From Pseudomonas abietaniphila (GTDB lineage Bacteria; Pseudomonadota; Gammaproteobacteria; Pseudomonadales; Pseudomonadaceae), in the NCBI RefSeq assembly GCF_900100795.1, contig NZ_FNCO01000005.1:124001-188000 (forward strand): a stretch of DNA of 64,000 nucleotides. The letters run 5' to 3'. The position numbers and the translations under genes were made by a program. Of this stretch, positions 26,270-34,611 are shown one piece after another. Positions within the stretch are counted from its first letter, which is position 1; each line of letters starts with the position of its first letter. The notes under the pieces were generated by a model, which did no database searches, was not told the DNA's origin, and saw only the letters and a list, made by a program, of their open reading frames with translations.

Positions 26270-27958
26270 TTACCTAGAAGCCGAGCCTTTAAGGGGCTCG
26301 ACAGCCAGTTCTGCAAGGGGCGCTGTGCCAGCACTGATCCCTTTGTCGTCGACGATCGCATCCTCAATAATCATCTGCGCGGCCTTCTCGGCAATCATCA
26401 CGGTAGGGGAGCATGTGTTGCCGGAGGTGATGGTCGGCATGATCGACGCATCCACCACCCGCAGCCCCGTCACCCCATGCACACGCAACCTTTCATCGAC
26501 GACCGCGTCGCGTCCCTGCCCCATTTTGCAGGTGCCGACCGGGTGAAAAATCGTGGTGCCGATGCTGCTTGCGGCTTGGCGTAACTCTTCATCGGTTTGA
26601 AGGCTGGCGCCGGGCAGGTACTCCACCGGCTCGAAACGCGCGAGCGCGGGCGCTGATGCGATGCGACGCGTCAGGCGAATGGCATCTGCGGCGACCTTCA
26701 GGTCAGTCTCGTGGCTGAGATAGTTGGGACGAATGAGGGGCGCTGCGTCCGCCAGGGCCGAGCGGATCTCCACGGTGCCGCGACTCTGCGGGCGCAAATC
26801 GCACACCGACGCGGTAAACGCCGGGAAGCGGTGAAGCGGCTCCCCGAAGCGCTCCAGCGACAACGGCTGCACGTGGTACTCCAGATTCGCAGTCGCCTGC
26901 TCCGGCCCTGAACGGGCGAATGCGCCCAATTGGCTCGGTGCCATGGCCAGCGGCCCGCTGCGATTGATCGCGTAACGCAGCCCCATGTTCATCTTGCCCC
27001 ACAGGCTCCCGGCCATCTGGTTCAACGTCTGCCCATTGCTGACTTTGTAGATCAACCGCAACTGCAGGTGATCCTGCAGGTTGGCGCCGACGCCCGGCAG
27101 CTCATGACGCACGCCGATGCCGAGCCTTTCCAGCAACGGGCGCGGCCCGATCCCCGACCGTTGAAGCAGCATCGGTGAGCAGATAGCACCGCAGCACAGA
27201 ATGATTTCGCGTTTGGCACTCAGGCGTCGTTCCTGCTGACCGACTTTGGCGAGCACCGCGCTGGCCCGGCCATTTTCGAACTCGATGCGTGAGACCTCGG
27301 CGTGGGTCAGCACCGTCAGGTTTGGCCGCTGAGCCACCGGACGCAGAAACGCCTTGGACGCATTCCAGCGCACGCCGCGCCGCTGATTGACCTGAAAGTA
27401 GCTGCAACCTTCATTGTCGCCACCGTTGAAGTCTGGAATCGAGGGAATGCCTGTCTGCGCGGCGGCCTCACGAAAGGCATCGAGCAAGGTCCACGACAGA
27501 CGCTGCTGCTCAACCCGCCATTCGCCTTGCCCGCCGTGCAGGTCGGAGTCGCCGGCGTAGTGGCTTTGCGAGCGTTTGAAAACCGGCAATACGTCCTTCC
27601 AGCCCCAGCCTTTGTTGCCCTGCGCTGCCCACGCGTCATAGTCACGGGACTGCCCGCGCATGTAGATCATGCCGTTGATGGACGAACAGCCACCCAGCAC
27701 CTTGCCGCGCGGATAATTCAAGGCTCGCCCGTTCAGGCCGGGTTCGGCTTCGGTTTTGAAACACCAGTCGGTGCGCGGATTGCCAATGCAGTAGAGGTAA
27801 CCCACCGGCACGTGAATCCAGGCGTAATTGTCCTGCCCGCCCGCTTCGAGCAACAGAACACGGTGTGAAGGGTTGAGTGACAGCCGATTCGCCAGCAAGC
27901 ACCCGGCCGGGCCAGCGCCAACGATCACGTAGTCATAGAGCACACTGTCCGTTTGCAT
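26270..27958 (-). CDS. GMC-family FAD oxidoreductase (choline/alcohol dehydrogenase type)
   Basis: 562 aa. The FAD-binding motif YVIVGAGPAGCLLANRL is at residues 10-26, and the GMC signature GKVLGGCSSINGMIYMRG near 85. The catalytic His is in TIFHPVGTCKMG near 485, and Asn in IMPTITSGNTCSPTV near 520. These enzymes oxidise choline, alcohols or aldehydes with FAD. BetA is the best-known relative, but no betB or betI lies nearby, so the substrate is open. The upstream maeA gene is on the same strand, but a terminator separates them. Confidence 0.88.
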   Translation of the reverse strand: MQTDSVLYDYVIVGAGPAGCLLANRLSLNPSHRVLLLEAGGQDNYAWIHVPVGYLYCIGNPRTDWCFKTEAEPGLNGRALNYPRGKVLGGCSSINGMIYMRGQSRDYDAWAAQGNKGWGWKDVLPVFKRSQSHYAGDSDLHGGQGEWRVEQQRLSWTLLDAFREAAAQTGIPSIPDFNGGDNEGCSYFQVNQRRGVRWNASKAFLRPVAQRPNLTVLTHAEVSRIEFENGRASAVLAKVGQQERRLSAKREIILCCGAICSPMLLQRSGIGPRPLLERLGIGVRHELPGVGANLQDHLQLRLIYKVSNGQTLNQMAGSLWGKMNMGLRYAINRSGPLAMAPSQLGAFARSGPEQATANLEYHVQPLSLERFGEPLHRFPAFTASVCDLRPQSRGTVEIRSALADAAPLIRPNYLSHETDLKVAADAIRLTRRIASAPALARFEPVEYLPGASLQTDEELRQAASSIGTTIFHPVGTCKMGQGRDAVVDERLRVHGVTGLRVVDASIMPTITSGNTCSPTVMIAEKAAQMIIEDAIVDDKGISAGTAPLAELAVEPLKGSASR

Positions 27959-28022
27959 GCGTCCCTCGTCGATCTTTTTGTTTTTATCGAGGGGACATCC
28001 TGAAGTTTTTCGTCACAAAACA

Positions 28023-28056
28023 AAAGACCGCCGCATGTTTCCATGCGGCGGTCTTT
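28023..28056 (-). terminator. Rho-independent terminator after maeA
   Basis: AAAGACCGCCGCATG pairs with CATGCGGCGGTCTTT around a 4-nt loop. It lies in the gap below maeA, on the side where its transcript ends, beyond a REP pair. Confidence 0.8.
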
Positions 28057-28078
28057 GTGAAGCGGCAGGTATCACTAC

Positions 28079-28164
28079 GTAGGAGCGCGCTTGCCCGCGA
28101 TTGCAGTGGGTCAGCCAGCAATATTTAGCTGACCCACTGTGATCGCGGGCAAGCGCGCTCCTAC
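28079..28164. repeat. REP pair, GTAGGAGCGCGCTTGCCCGCGAT type
   Basis: GTAGGAGCGCGCTTGCCCGC at 28079 and its complement ending at 28164 are exact. In between, GCAGTGGGTCAGC is also inverted (GCTGACCCACTGT), so nearly the whole 86 bp can fold. Confidence 0.9.
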
Positions 28165-28186
28165 ATAAAGCGAAGTGCGCAGGCCG

Positions 28187-29875
28187 TTACACCGCGCTAC
28201 GACGGTAGCTGCGATAGCTCGGCATCCAGAAGTTACGCTCGATGGCCTCCACCAGCATTTCTTCGGTGGTTTCCAGCGCCATGCCTTCGGCCTGCGCCTG
28301 TTTGGCCACCGCCAGCGCGATCTTCTTGCTCACGTCCTGGATTTCTTTCAGCGGCGGCAGTACCGCGTCGCCCTTGCCCGTGACCATCGGCGAGCATTCA
28401 GCCAGTGCATTGGAAGCCGCCATCAGCATCTTGTCCGTGATGCGCGTGGCCTTCGCCGCGATTACGCCCAGGCCGATGCCCGGGAAGATGTAGGAGTTGT
28501 TGCACTGGGCGATGTGGAACGTGCGGTCGCCCACAGTAACGGGCGCGAACGGACTGCCTGTGGCCACCAGCGCGTCGCCGTTGGTCCAGGTCAGGACTTC
28601 CTGCGGCGTGACTTCGACTTTGGAGGTCGGGTTGGACAGCGGCATCACCAACGGCTTGGCACAGTGCTTGTGCATTTCGCGGATGATCTGTTCAGTGAAC
28701 AGACCGCGCTGGCCCGACACACCAATCAGCACGGTCGGTTTGCCGTTGCTGACCACGTCCAGCAGCTCAGGGTAACCCGCGCCAGTCGACCAGCCCGCAA
28801 CGTCGCCTGCTTTCTGGGCGAGGTTCTTCTGGAAGTCCAACAGTTTATCCATGCTGTCGGTCAGCAGGCCGAAGCGGTCGACCATCATCACGCGCTTGCG
28901 TGCTTCGGCTTCGCTCAAGCCCTCGATGACCATCGCGGCAATGATGTGCTCGGCGATCCCGCAACCGGCGGAACCGGCGCCCAGGAACACTACGCGTTGC
29001 TGACCCAGCGTTTCGTTCTTCGCCTTACAGGCCGCGAGCAGCGTACCCACGGCCACCGACGCGGTGCCCTGAATGTCGTCGTTGAAGCAGCACAGCTCGT
29101 CGCGGTACTTCTCCAGCAACGGCATGGCGTTGGTCTGGGCGAAGTCTTCGAACTGCAACAGCACGTCTGGCCAGCGACGCTGAACCGCTTCGATGAACAG
29201 CGCGATGAAATCTTCGTATTCCTTGCCCGTCACACGCTTGTGGCGCCAGCCCATGTACATCGGGTCGTCCAGCAACTCCTGGTTGTTGGTGCCCACGTCC
29301 AGCACGATCGGCAGCGTATACGCCGGGCTGATGCCACCGCACGCGGTGTACAGCGACAGTTTGCCAATCGGAATGCCCATGCCACCAATGCCCTGGTCGC
29401 CCAGACCCAGAATGCGTTCGCTGTCGGTCACGACGATGATCTTGATGCGATCTTTCGTTGCGCTGCGCAGGATATCGTCGATGCGATCACGTTCGGGGTA
29501 GGAGATGAACAGACCGCGGTGGGTGCGGTAAATCTTCGAGAATTCCTGGCACGCCTGACCCACGGTCGGTGTGTAGATAATCGGCAGCATCTCTTCCAGA
29601 TTCGAATCCAGCAGGCGGAAGAACAACGTTTCGTTGTTGTCCTGAATCGAGCGCAGATAGATGTGCTTGTCGAGATCGCTCGCGCACTGCTGATACTGGT
29701 TGTAAACGCGGGTCACCTGCTCTTCGATGGTCTCAACGTTCTGCGGCAACAAGCCGATCAGGTTGAAATCCACACGCTCCTGCGGCGTGAACGCACTGCC
29801 CTTGTTGAGCAGCGGCATCTCCAGCAACGAAGGGCCAGCGTAGGAAATATATAAAGGTCGCGAGGTCTTGGTCAT
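28187..29875 (-). CDS. maeA: NAD-dependent malic enzyme
   Basis: 562 aa, normal for the large malic-enzyme family. Residues of note are [13 protein letters not shown] (near 105), the catalytic region [22 protein letters not shown], and the dinucleotide loop [17 protein letters not shown] near 305. It decarboxylates malate to pyruvate with NAD+. The start gives [20 protein letters not shown], as in relatives. It is transcribed alone: the terminator and REP pair lie on the 3' side, and the tRNA-adjacent accessory patch begins upstream. Confidence 0.93.
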   Translation of the reverse strand: MTKTSRPLYISYAGPSLLEMPLLNKGSAFTPQERVDFNLIGLLPQNVETIEEQVTRVYNQYQQCASDLDKHIYLRSIQDNNETLFFRLLDSNLEEMLPIIYTPTVGQACQEFSKIYRTHRGLFISYPERDRIDDILRSATKDRIKIIVVTDSERILGLGDQGIGGMGIPIGKLSLYTACGGISPAYTLPIVLDVGTNNQELLDDPMYMGWRHKRVTGKEYEDFIALFIEAVQRRWPDVLLQFEDFAQTNAMPLLEKYRDELCCFNDDIQGTASVAVGTLLAACKAKNETLGQQRVVFLGAGSAGCGIAEHIIAAMVIEGLSEAEARKRVMMVDRFGLLTDSMDKLLDFQKNLAQKAGDVAGWSTGAGYPELLDVVSNGKPTVLIGVSGQRGLFTEQIIREMHKHCAKPLVMPLSNPTSKVEVTPQEVLTWTNGDALVATGSPFAPVTVGDRTFHIAQCNNSYIFPGIGLGVIAAKATRITDKMLMAASNALAECSPMVTGKGDAVLPPLKEIQDVSKKIALAVAKQAQAEGMALETTEEMLVEAIERNFWMPSYRSYRRSAV

Positions 29876-30061
29876 TTTCAGTGATCGCCTTTTCTCTGTT
29901 TTGCTCTGTCAATTCGTAATCGAAACGGTGCCCCGGAGGTCGATGTTTCACGACACTCAACGCAGGATCCGTCCGAAGAAAATGGGGAGATGAAAAATCA
30001 GGGTGCCTATCTTACTCGTCTCGGCGTGGTTGCGTCATTTTGTCACGCACACGATTGCGAA

Positions 30062-30202
30062 ATGATGGCTGAGGGCGACGGGGTTGGACAGTGAAAGAGT
30101 TGTCAGGGAGAAGTCGTGTATCGTTTGCAGATCGGCGGCGGCCAATCATCCCTACTGCGTGACCTCACACAGAAAAACAGATCCTTCAGCGCCCTGGAGA
30201 CA
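30062..30202 (+). pseudogene. Remnant of a HigB-type toxin (Gp49-like)
   Basis: Upstream of the antitoxin pseudogene, in one frame, short pieces recall the toxin: EGDGVGQ (usual xGxGVSE), an in-frame TGA at 30092-30094, then QGEVVYRLQIGGGQSSLLRDL, like the usual xGEVVYLLLCGGDKSxQxRDI. About 14 residues expected between the pieces are missing, and the N-terminal half is gone. This is inference from remembered HigB/Gp49 sequences. It is credible because the position directly before the antitoxin is where the toxin gene normally lies. Confidence 0.42.
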
Positions 30203-30213
30203 GAGGTAAACCC

Positions 30214-30480
30214 ATGAGCGAGCTCAAACCGCTGGATATATCCAGATACCTGACGGAGGCTGAAACGGTTTCCGAGTTTCTGACGGCGTCGCGTGAGGAG
30301 GAAGACCCTGAGGTCTTTCTGAAGGCATTGGCCGAAGTCGCCAAAGCGCAAGGTTGGCAAGCGATTGAGACAGGGAGAACCTCCACAAACCCCTCGCCCC
30401 CGGCGCAACGCCTCGATATGACACCACGCTCATATTGCTGGGTGCGCTGGGTGCGAAGGTGACGATCAATAAGCGGTGGG
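30214..30480 (+). pseudogene. Frameshifted HigA-type addiction module antitoxin
   Basis: The frame from 30214 encodes MSELKPLDISRYLTEAE...DPEVFLKALAEVAKAQGWQAIE, the usual N-terminus of addiction-module antidote proteins. It then turns into unrelated sequence at about 30372. In the frame starting at 30372 the reading resumes as RENLHKPLAPGATPRYDTT and LILLGALGAKVTINK, which is the rest of the same family. A few nucleotides, including most of the helix-turn-helix turn, are missing at 30370-30376. The shifted frame also runs past the natural end. No intact copy of the antitoxin can be made. Confidence 0.78.
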
Positions 30481-30548
30481 GTATTTATACACCTGCGTTC
30501 GGGCAATCACAGAACAAGACGCCTGAGAAACCCGCCTTCAGGCTCAAG

Positions 30549-30851
30549 CTAGGCGTTGCTCAGCCGTCTACGCCTTGCTGCCAACGCTCGCTTACAGGAC
30601 AGCTCGGCGTAGTCCATGAATATCCTGGCAAGCCGCCTGAGCGCGACCTCCTCTCGCTCATCGCCAACCACCGAGTCAAATCCCAGCGCCACCTTGTGCG
30701 CGTGAGGCAGCTCATCCCAACTCGTGATGAGGTAGGCGTACATGGCGCTGACGACCTGATCTTCAGTCATCTTCCGCGCGGGCTTGCGTTCTCGGATTGC
30801 CAATCTGCCGCGATGCCGAGCGTTCTTAATCCGGGTCCCATTCTGATTCAT
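30549..30851 (-). CDS. Unknown protein, divergent from XRE regulator
   Basis: 100 aa from the ATG at 30851. A TTG at 30929 would add 26 residues but overlaps the operator candidate. The sequence is basic at both ends (RIKNARHRGRLAIRERKPARK and CKRALAARRRRL), with a helical middle (MTEDQVVSAMYAYLITSWDELPH). There is no signal peptide, and I recognise no family. It is divergent from the XRE regulator gene, with a palindrome between them, and could be controlled by it. Confidence 0.5.
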   Translation of the reverse strand: MNQNGTRIKNARHRGRLAIRERKPARKMTEDQVVSAMYAYLITSWDELPHAHKVALGFDSVVGDEREEVALRRLARIFMDYAELSCKRALAARRRRLSNA

Positions 30852-30913
30852 AGCCAAGAAGAACTCCCTACCATTTACATATCCATGGGCAGAAGCATAG
30901 CTCAATATCCTAT

Positions 30914-30930
30914 TTTGGGTTAATCCCAAA
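30914..30930. promoter_or_regulatory. Palindromic operator candidate for the XRE regulator
   Basis: TTTGGG-TTAAT-CCCAAA, two perfect 6-bp half-sites with a 5-bp spacer. It lies between the unknown gene (ATG 30851) and the XRE gene (start 30974), where an autoregulatory site is expected. Confidence 0.5.
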
Positions 30931-30973
30931 TCAGGTTTATTTACACGGCTGGCCCAATGAAAGGCAGCACGCC

Positions 30974-31201
30974 GTGAAGACTATCCACAACGCTCGGTAC
31001 CAAACGCTCGTGAGATTGCTCATGGAGACACGCGTCGCCGAAGGACTCACACAGAAAGAATTGGCCGACAGGCTCGGCCGACCCCAGTCATTCGTATCGA
31101 AAACGGAGAATTCAGAGCGCAGATTGGACGTCATCGAATTCATCGAGATGTGTAGAGGTATGGGAAAGGATCCGAAGACAATGCTGGACAGCCTGGAATA
31201 A
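30974..31201 (+). CDS. XRE-family helix-turn-helix regulator
   Basis: 75 aa, single domain. The HTH is classic: RVAEGLTQKELADRLGRPQ followed by SFVSKTENSERRLDVIEFI at residues 20-57, close to the Cro/C1 pattern. The start is GTG at 30974 with AAAGG about 8 nt upstream. The size is typical of small regulators in toxin-antitoxin, phage or restriction modules. Its partner gene is not obvious. The gene ends 8 bp before the convergent HepT-like gene. Confidence 0.83.
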   Translation: MKTIHNARYQTLVRLLMETRVAEGLTQKELADRLGRPQSFVSKTENSERRLDVIEFIEMCRGMGKDPKTMLDSLE

Positions 31202-31208
31202 CCAAGCG

Positions 31209-31652
31209 TCAAGGTGGCGATGTCAGATCATTTGCCAGCATGGCCTCAGCGAATTGAATCAAAACGTCCAGATGGTCTGTTATGACCGCAGACGTCTCGA
31301 GAGGCGTGAGCACCTGATCATCATGGAGTGCCTTGTGGCAGTAATCCGCCAACAGGCTCATGGTCGGCATCAGCGTCGTTAACCCGCAGCGAGAAAGCAG
31401 CAGATCGAACACGTGGTCGGTATTCCGAGGGACACCCAGCTTTGCGTGAAAGATGATCAACTGTCCGACGCTCGCAGCAGCTTCGAAAGCGCGAATAATG
31501 TTCAATATCGCCGCATCGTAACGACTGATGTCGTCGGCAAACGTTGAAGAGTCTTTCTCAAACTCTTCCTTGGCTCTTGCGACATGCTGCGCGATGGAAC
31601 CCGCTTTGATCTGCAGCGCGTCATTGAACATTTCCCTACCTGGATCGAACAC
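31209..31652 (-). CDS. Solitary HepT-like (DUF86) protein lacking the catalytic Arg and Tyr
   Basis: 147 aa. The helical pattern follows HepT RNase toxins closely: HVARAKEEFEKDSSTFADD, SRYDAAILNIIRAFEAA, AKLGVPRNTDHVFDLLL. In HepT the active motif is R-x4-H-x-Y, in a segment like VGFRNIAVHDY. Here the aligned segment is DYCHKALHDDQ: His110 remains, but the Arg position is Cys105 and the AMPylated Tyr position is Asp112. No MntA nucleotidyltransferase gene lies beside it. The start is GTG at 31652, with AGGAG 6 nt upstream; the ATG at 31631 is less well placed. It is likely inactive or repurposed. Confidence 0.72.
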   Translation of the reverse strand: MFDPGREMFNDALQIKAGSIAQHVARAKEEFEKDSSTFADDISRYDAAILNIIRAFEAAASVGQLIIFHAKLGVPRNTDHVFDLLLSRCGLTTLMPTMSLLADYCHKALHDDQVLTPLETSAVITDHLDVLIQFAEAMLANDLTSPP

Positions 31653-31681
31653 GGACCGCTCCTTTTGTGCCCGTCAAAAAC

Positions 31682-31716
31682 AAAAAAGCCCCAGAAGCAT
31701 AACTTCTGGGGCTTTA
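31682..31716 (-). terminator. Terminator of tRNA-Ser
   Basis: AAAGCCCCAGAAG and CTTCTGGGGCTTT pair around a 5-nt loop. On the minus strand a T-run follows the stem. It lies 8 bp past the tRNA 3' end. Confidence 0.85.
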
Positions 31717-31723
31717 TTTGTAA

Positions 31724-31813
31724 TGGCGGAGAGATAGGGATTTGAACCCTAGGTACTGTCGCCAGTACAACGGATTTCGAATCCGTCCCGTTCGGCCACT
31801 CCGGCATCTCTCC
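31724..31813 (-). tRNA. tRNA-Ser (anticodon CGA)
   Basis: 90 nt on the minus strand, beginning GGAGAGATGCCGGAGTGG and ending with encoded CCA at 31724-31726. The anticodon loop reads ATTCGAAAT, giving CGA for codon UCG. The long variable arm (TACTGGCGACAGTA) is the mark of a serine tRNA. The T loop GGTTCAAATCC is intact. Its 3' end faces the accessory patch at 30.0-31.7 kb. Confidence 0.96.
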
Positions 31814-31841
31814 AACGGCGCGCATCATAACAGCTTGGGCG

Positions 31842-31879
31842 AAGAACGCGAACCCTTTTTTGGATTTTTTCGCGTTCTT
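31842..31879 (-). terminator. Terminator-like hairpin after purC
   Basis: AAGAACGCGAA and TTCGCGTTCTT pair across a 16-nt loop, in the gap between purC (ends 31905) and tRNA-Ser. The T-run is in the loop, so function is uncertain. Confidence 0.5.
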
Positions 31880-31904
31880 TCAGATGCTTGCGGCGATTTT
31901 CGCT

Positions 31905-32618
31905 TTAGAGCGGTACGCCCAGACGCTGGGCGACTTCTTCGTAGGCTTCGATGACGTCACCGAGGCCCTGACGGAAGCGGTCCTTGTCCATTTTCTTCTT
32001 GGTGTCCTTGTCCCACAGGCGGCAGCCGTCCGGGCTGAATTCGTCGCCCAGGACGATGGAGCCGTCGCTGAACACGCCGAATTCAAGCTTGAAGTCGACC
32101 AGCAGCAGACCTGCGTCGTCGAACAGCTTGGTCAGCACGTCGTTGACCTTCAGGGACAGTTCCTTCATGCGCGCCAGTTGCTCGGCGGTGCCCCAGCCGA
32201 ATGCCACGACGTGGGATTCGTTGATGAACGGGTCGCCCTTGGCGTCGTCCTTCAGGAACAGTTCGAAGGTGTACGGATTGAGCTTCATGCCTTCTTCGAC
32301 GCCCAGGCGCTTGACCAGGCTGCCTGCGGCGTAGTTACGCACGACGCATTCGACCGGGATCATGTCGAGCTTCTTGACCAGCACTTCGTTGTCGGCCAGC
32401 AGTTTGTCGAACTGGGTCGGAATGCCGGCCGCTTCGAGCTTCTGCATGATGAAGGCATTGAACTTGTTGTTCACCATGCCTTTGCGGTCGAGCTGTTCGA
32501 TGCGCTTGCCGTCGAACGCCGAGGTGTCGTTGCGAAACAGCAGGATCAAGCGGTCGGCGTCGTCGGTCTTGTAAACCGATTTGGCCTTGCCGCGGTAGAG
32601 TTCTTCACGTTTTTCCAT
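31905..32618 (-). CDS. purC: Phosphoribosylaminoimidazolesuccinocarboxamide synthase
   Basis: 237 aa, the usual size of SAICAR synthase. Motifs include [50 protein letters not shown], and [20 protein letters not shown] with the ATP/Mg site. It joins aspartate to CAIR in purine synthesis. The ATG at 32618 has GGAG 7 nt upstream; the in-frame earlier Met adds only six residues. It follows the MBL-fold gene in the dapA-bamC-MBL-purC order that I recall from other Pseudomonas. Confidence 0.95.
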   Translation of the reverse strand: MEKREELYRGKAKSVYKTDDADRLILLFRNDTSAFDGKRIEQLDRKGMVNNKFNAFIMQKLEAAGIPTQFDKLLADNEVLVKKLDMIPVECVVRNYAAGSLVKRLGVEEGMKLNPYTFELFLKDDAKGDPFINESHVVAFGWGTAEQLARMKELSLKVNDVLTKLFDDAGLLLVDFKLEFGVFSDGSIVLGDEFSPDGCRLWDKDTKKKMDKDRFRQGLGDVIEAYEEVAQRLGVPL

Positions 32619-32719
32619 GATGGGCTCCGCTTGCAAAAAGTTCGGGCGAGGCGCCCAGTAAAAAGGTTCTGGGCGAGTCGCCCATTAACAACAACCGGGC
32701 TGTCGCCCCGTTTGGGACG

Positions 32720-33478
32720 CTAGGCGATTTCGCGCCAGTCGAGCCCTGAATCCTGGTCGGCCAATTGTAGCCAGTCCGGATCGCACCCGAGGGTGTCGAC
32801 GAAACATTGCCGGGCCAGATGCGGCAGGTTGTTCTTGCTGCTCAGATGGGCCAACACCAAGTGTTGCAGGCCTTGCCATCCCAGCTCGCTCACCAGACCT
32901 GCGGCCTGATGATTGTTCAAGTGCCCGTATTGCCCGCCCACCCGCTGTTTCAGAAAGTAGGGGTAAGCCCCTCGGGCCAGTAAATCGCGACAGTGGTTGG
33001 ACTCGATCATCAGGGCATCCAGCCCACGATAGCTGTCGAGCACCGACGGACAGTAAGACCCCAGATCGGTCAGCAGGCCAAAGCGCTTGCGCCCATCGTT
33101 GAAGACGAACTGCGTGGGCTCCAGCGCATCATGGGCGACGGACACCACATCGATGCTCAGACCGCCAATCCGTAAGTCCTGCCCGCCCGCGAGCCTGATG
33201 CCCGCTTCGACCGGCTTGCGCATGCCGCGCAAGGTCCCGTCGCTGAGATAGACCGGCACATCGTAGCGCCGAGACAGCAAACCCACGCCATGCACATGAT
33301 CGGCATGTTCGTGGGTCACCACAATGGCGCTCAGCTGTTGACCGCTTACGCCCAGCCTGTCCAGCCGACGCTCGGTTTCCCGCAAGGAGAAACCGCAGTC
33401 GACCAGCACGTACGTGTCGTTGCTCGCAACCAGCGTGCCGTTACCCCGGCTGCCGCTGCCCAGAACCGCGAAACGCAC
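32720..33478 (-). CDS. MBL-fold metallo-hydrolase
   Basis: 252 aa. The metal-binding motif THEHADHVHGVG lies near residue 56 (HxHxDH), with a second His region SVAHDALEPTQFVF and a later ESNHCRDLL. The pattern resembles the YycJ/WalJ and PhnP-like exonuclease or phosphodiesterase branch (MRFAVLGSGSRGNGTLV at the start). The substrate is unknown. The start is GTG at 33478, placed immediately after the bamC stop (TAAGTG), so the two are translationally coupled. Confidence 0.85.
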   Translation of the reverse strand: MRFAVLGSGSRGNGTLVASNDTYVLVDCGFSLRETERRLDRLGVSGQQLSAIVVTHEHADHVHGVGLLSRRYDVPVYLSDGTLRGMRKPVEAGIRLAGGQDLRIGGLSIDVVSVAHDALEPTQFVFNDGRKRFGLLTDLGSYCPSVLDSYRGLDALMIESNHCRDLLARGAYPYFLKQRVGGQYGHLNNHQAAGLVSELGWQGLQHLVLAHLSSKNNLPHLARQCFVDTLGCDPDWLQLADQDSGLDWREIA

Positions 33479-34594
33479 TTAACCGAGGTTGTCTTGAATG
33501 ACGCTCAACACGCGACGGGCGACTTCTGTCGGCGCCACGGTGTTGATGTTCTTCTCGACCGTGACCTGAACGTTGTCACCCACTTTGCTCAGGCGAACCT
33601 GGTAACGGTCGGCGCGGGCTTCCTTCTCTTCCTTGGTCTCTTCACTGCCAAACATGCGCGCAAAGAAGCCTGGTTTGTTTTCCGGCTTGTCCGCTTTTTC
33701 CGCAAGGTTGATGTAGTAAAGACCCAGACTGCGGTTGATGTCTTCTACGCGCCAGTCACCCTGGTTCAGCGCACGACCCACACTGGACCATGCACGGTCG
33801 AGGTCGGCACCGAGGTTCAGAACCGGGTTGCCGCTGCCGTCTTCGCTCAGCGCGACACGGCTTGGGGTATCGAAGTCACGCGCCGCCAGCAGGGACACCG
33901 ACCCACCCTTCTCGGCGGTACGGGTCAGGCTGGCCAGCATGTCGTCGGTCAGGACGGAGTCCAGGCCAACGTTGGTGCTGCGTGACGGGAAAGCAGGCTC
34001 TTCGCTGCTGCCGGCAGGACGCTGAACGCTGACCACATAGACTTCACTGGTGTTGCGCTGCACGCCCGGTTCGATACGCACGCGAACGCGGGTTTCGGTG
34101 CTGGCGGCGTCGCCGGCCGAGCCCATGCGCTTGGCAACAGACGCGGACAATTCGTCCATGCGCTGCCAGGTGGTGTTGAATTCACCGGTCGCAGGACGGT
34201 CTTCGGCGATGCGGAAACCGTTGTCTTCGAAATACTGGTGCGCCACCGGCCAGACTTCGGCAGGCGCGCGCTGAGCGAGAATCCAGCGGTTGTCGCCGCT
34301 CTTCTGCAGCGTGTAGTCGCTGGAGTCCTGAGCGGTGGACAGCGCCTGCGGACGCGGCACGGTGAACTCACCCTTCTGGGTGTCGTCGGCCACGTTGCGC
34401 GGGATCGGCAGCAGCGGGTCCAGGCGTTTGGATTCCTGAATGCCTTCAGGCAACTGCATCGCAGGTTTCTGGGTCGCTTCCAGGTAATCGCTGCTGCGAT
34501 CACGGAAGTAACCGTCCTGACCAAACAGCCAGCTGCAACCGCTGGTGCTGGAGATAATCAAGGCTAGTGCGGAAAGTCCGGCCAGTCGCTTCAT
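33479..34594 (-). CDS. bamC: Outer membrane assembly lipoprotein BamC
   Basis: 371 aa. A lipoprotein signal peptide ends [15 protein letters not shown], with lipobox Cys near residue 20. The unstructured N-terminal region typical of BamC follows ([17 protein letters not shown]), then two helix-grip domains. BamC is a BAM-complex lipoprotein that binds BamD. The start is taken at the ATG of [12 protein letters not shown] (34594); the earlier in-frame start adds six residues that do not fit a signal peptide. It lies directly after dapA, 17 nt away, in the conserved dapA-bamC pair. Confidence 0.9.
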   Translation of the reverse strand: MKRLAGLSALALIISSTSGCSWLFGQDGYFRDRSSDYLEATQKPAMQLPEGIQESKRLDPLLPIPRNVADDTQKGEFTVPRPQALSTAQDSSDYTLQKSGDNRWILAQRAPAEVWPVAHQYFEDNGFRIAEDRPATGEFNTTWQRMDELSASVAKRMGSAGDAASTETRVRVRIEPGVQRNTSEVYVVSVQRPAGSSEEPAFPSRSTNVGLDSVLTDDMLASLTRTAEKGGSVSLLAARDFDTPSRVALSEDGSGNPVLNLGADLDRAWSSVGRALNQGDWRVEDINRSLGLYYINLAEKADKPENKPGFFARMFGSEETKEEKEARADRYQVRLSKVGDNVQVTVEKNINTVAPTEVARRVLSVIQDNLG

Positions 34595-34611
34595 TGCGTA
34601 GTGCTTCCTCA

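Noticed and set aside
28175..29854. A 559-aa open frame on the + strand antisense to malic enzyme
   Set aside because: The minus-strand protein is a clear MaeA, and the antisense frame has the His/Arg/Gln-rich composition of a high-GC shadow frame.
30435..30923. A 162-aa open frame on the + strand
   Set aside because: It begins inside the shifted antitoxin frame and runs through sequence antisense to the unknown minus-strand gene; only its first residues belong to the antitoxin.
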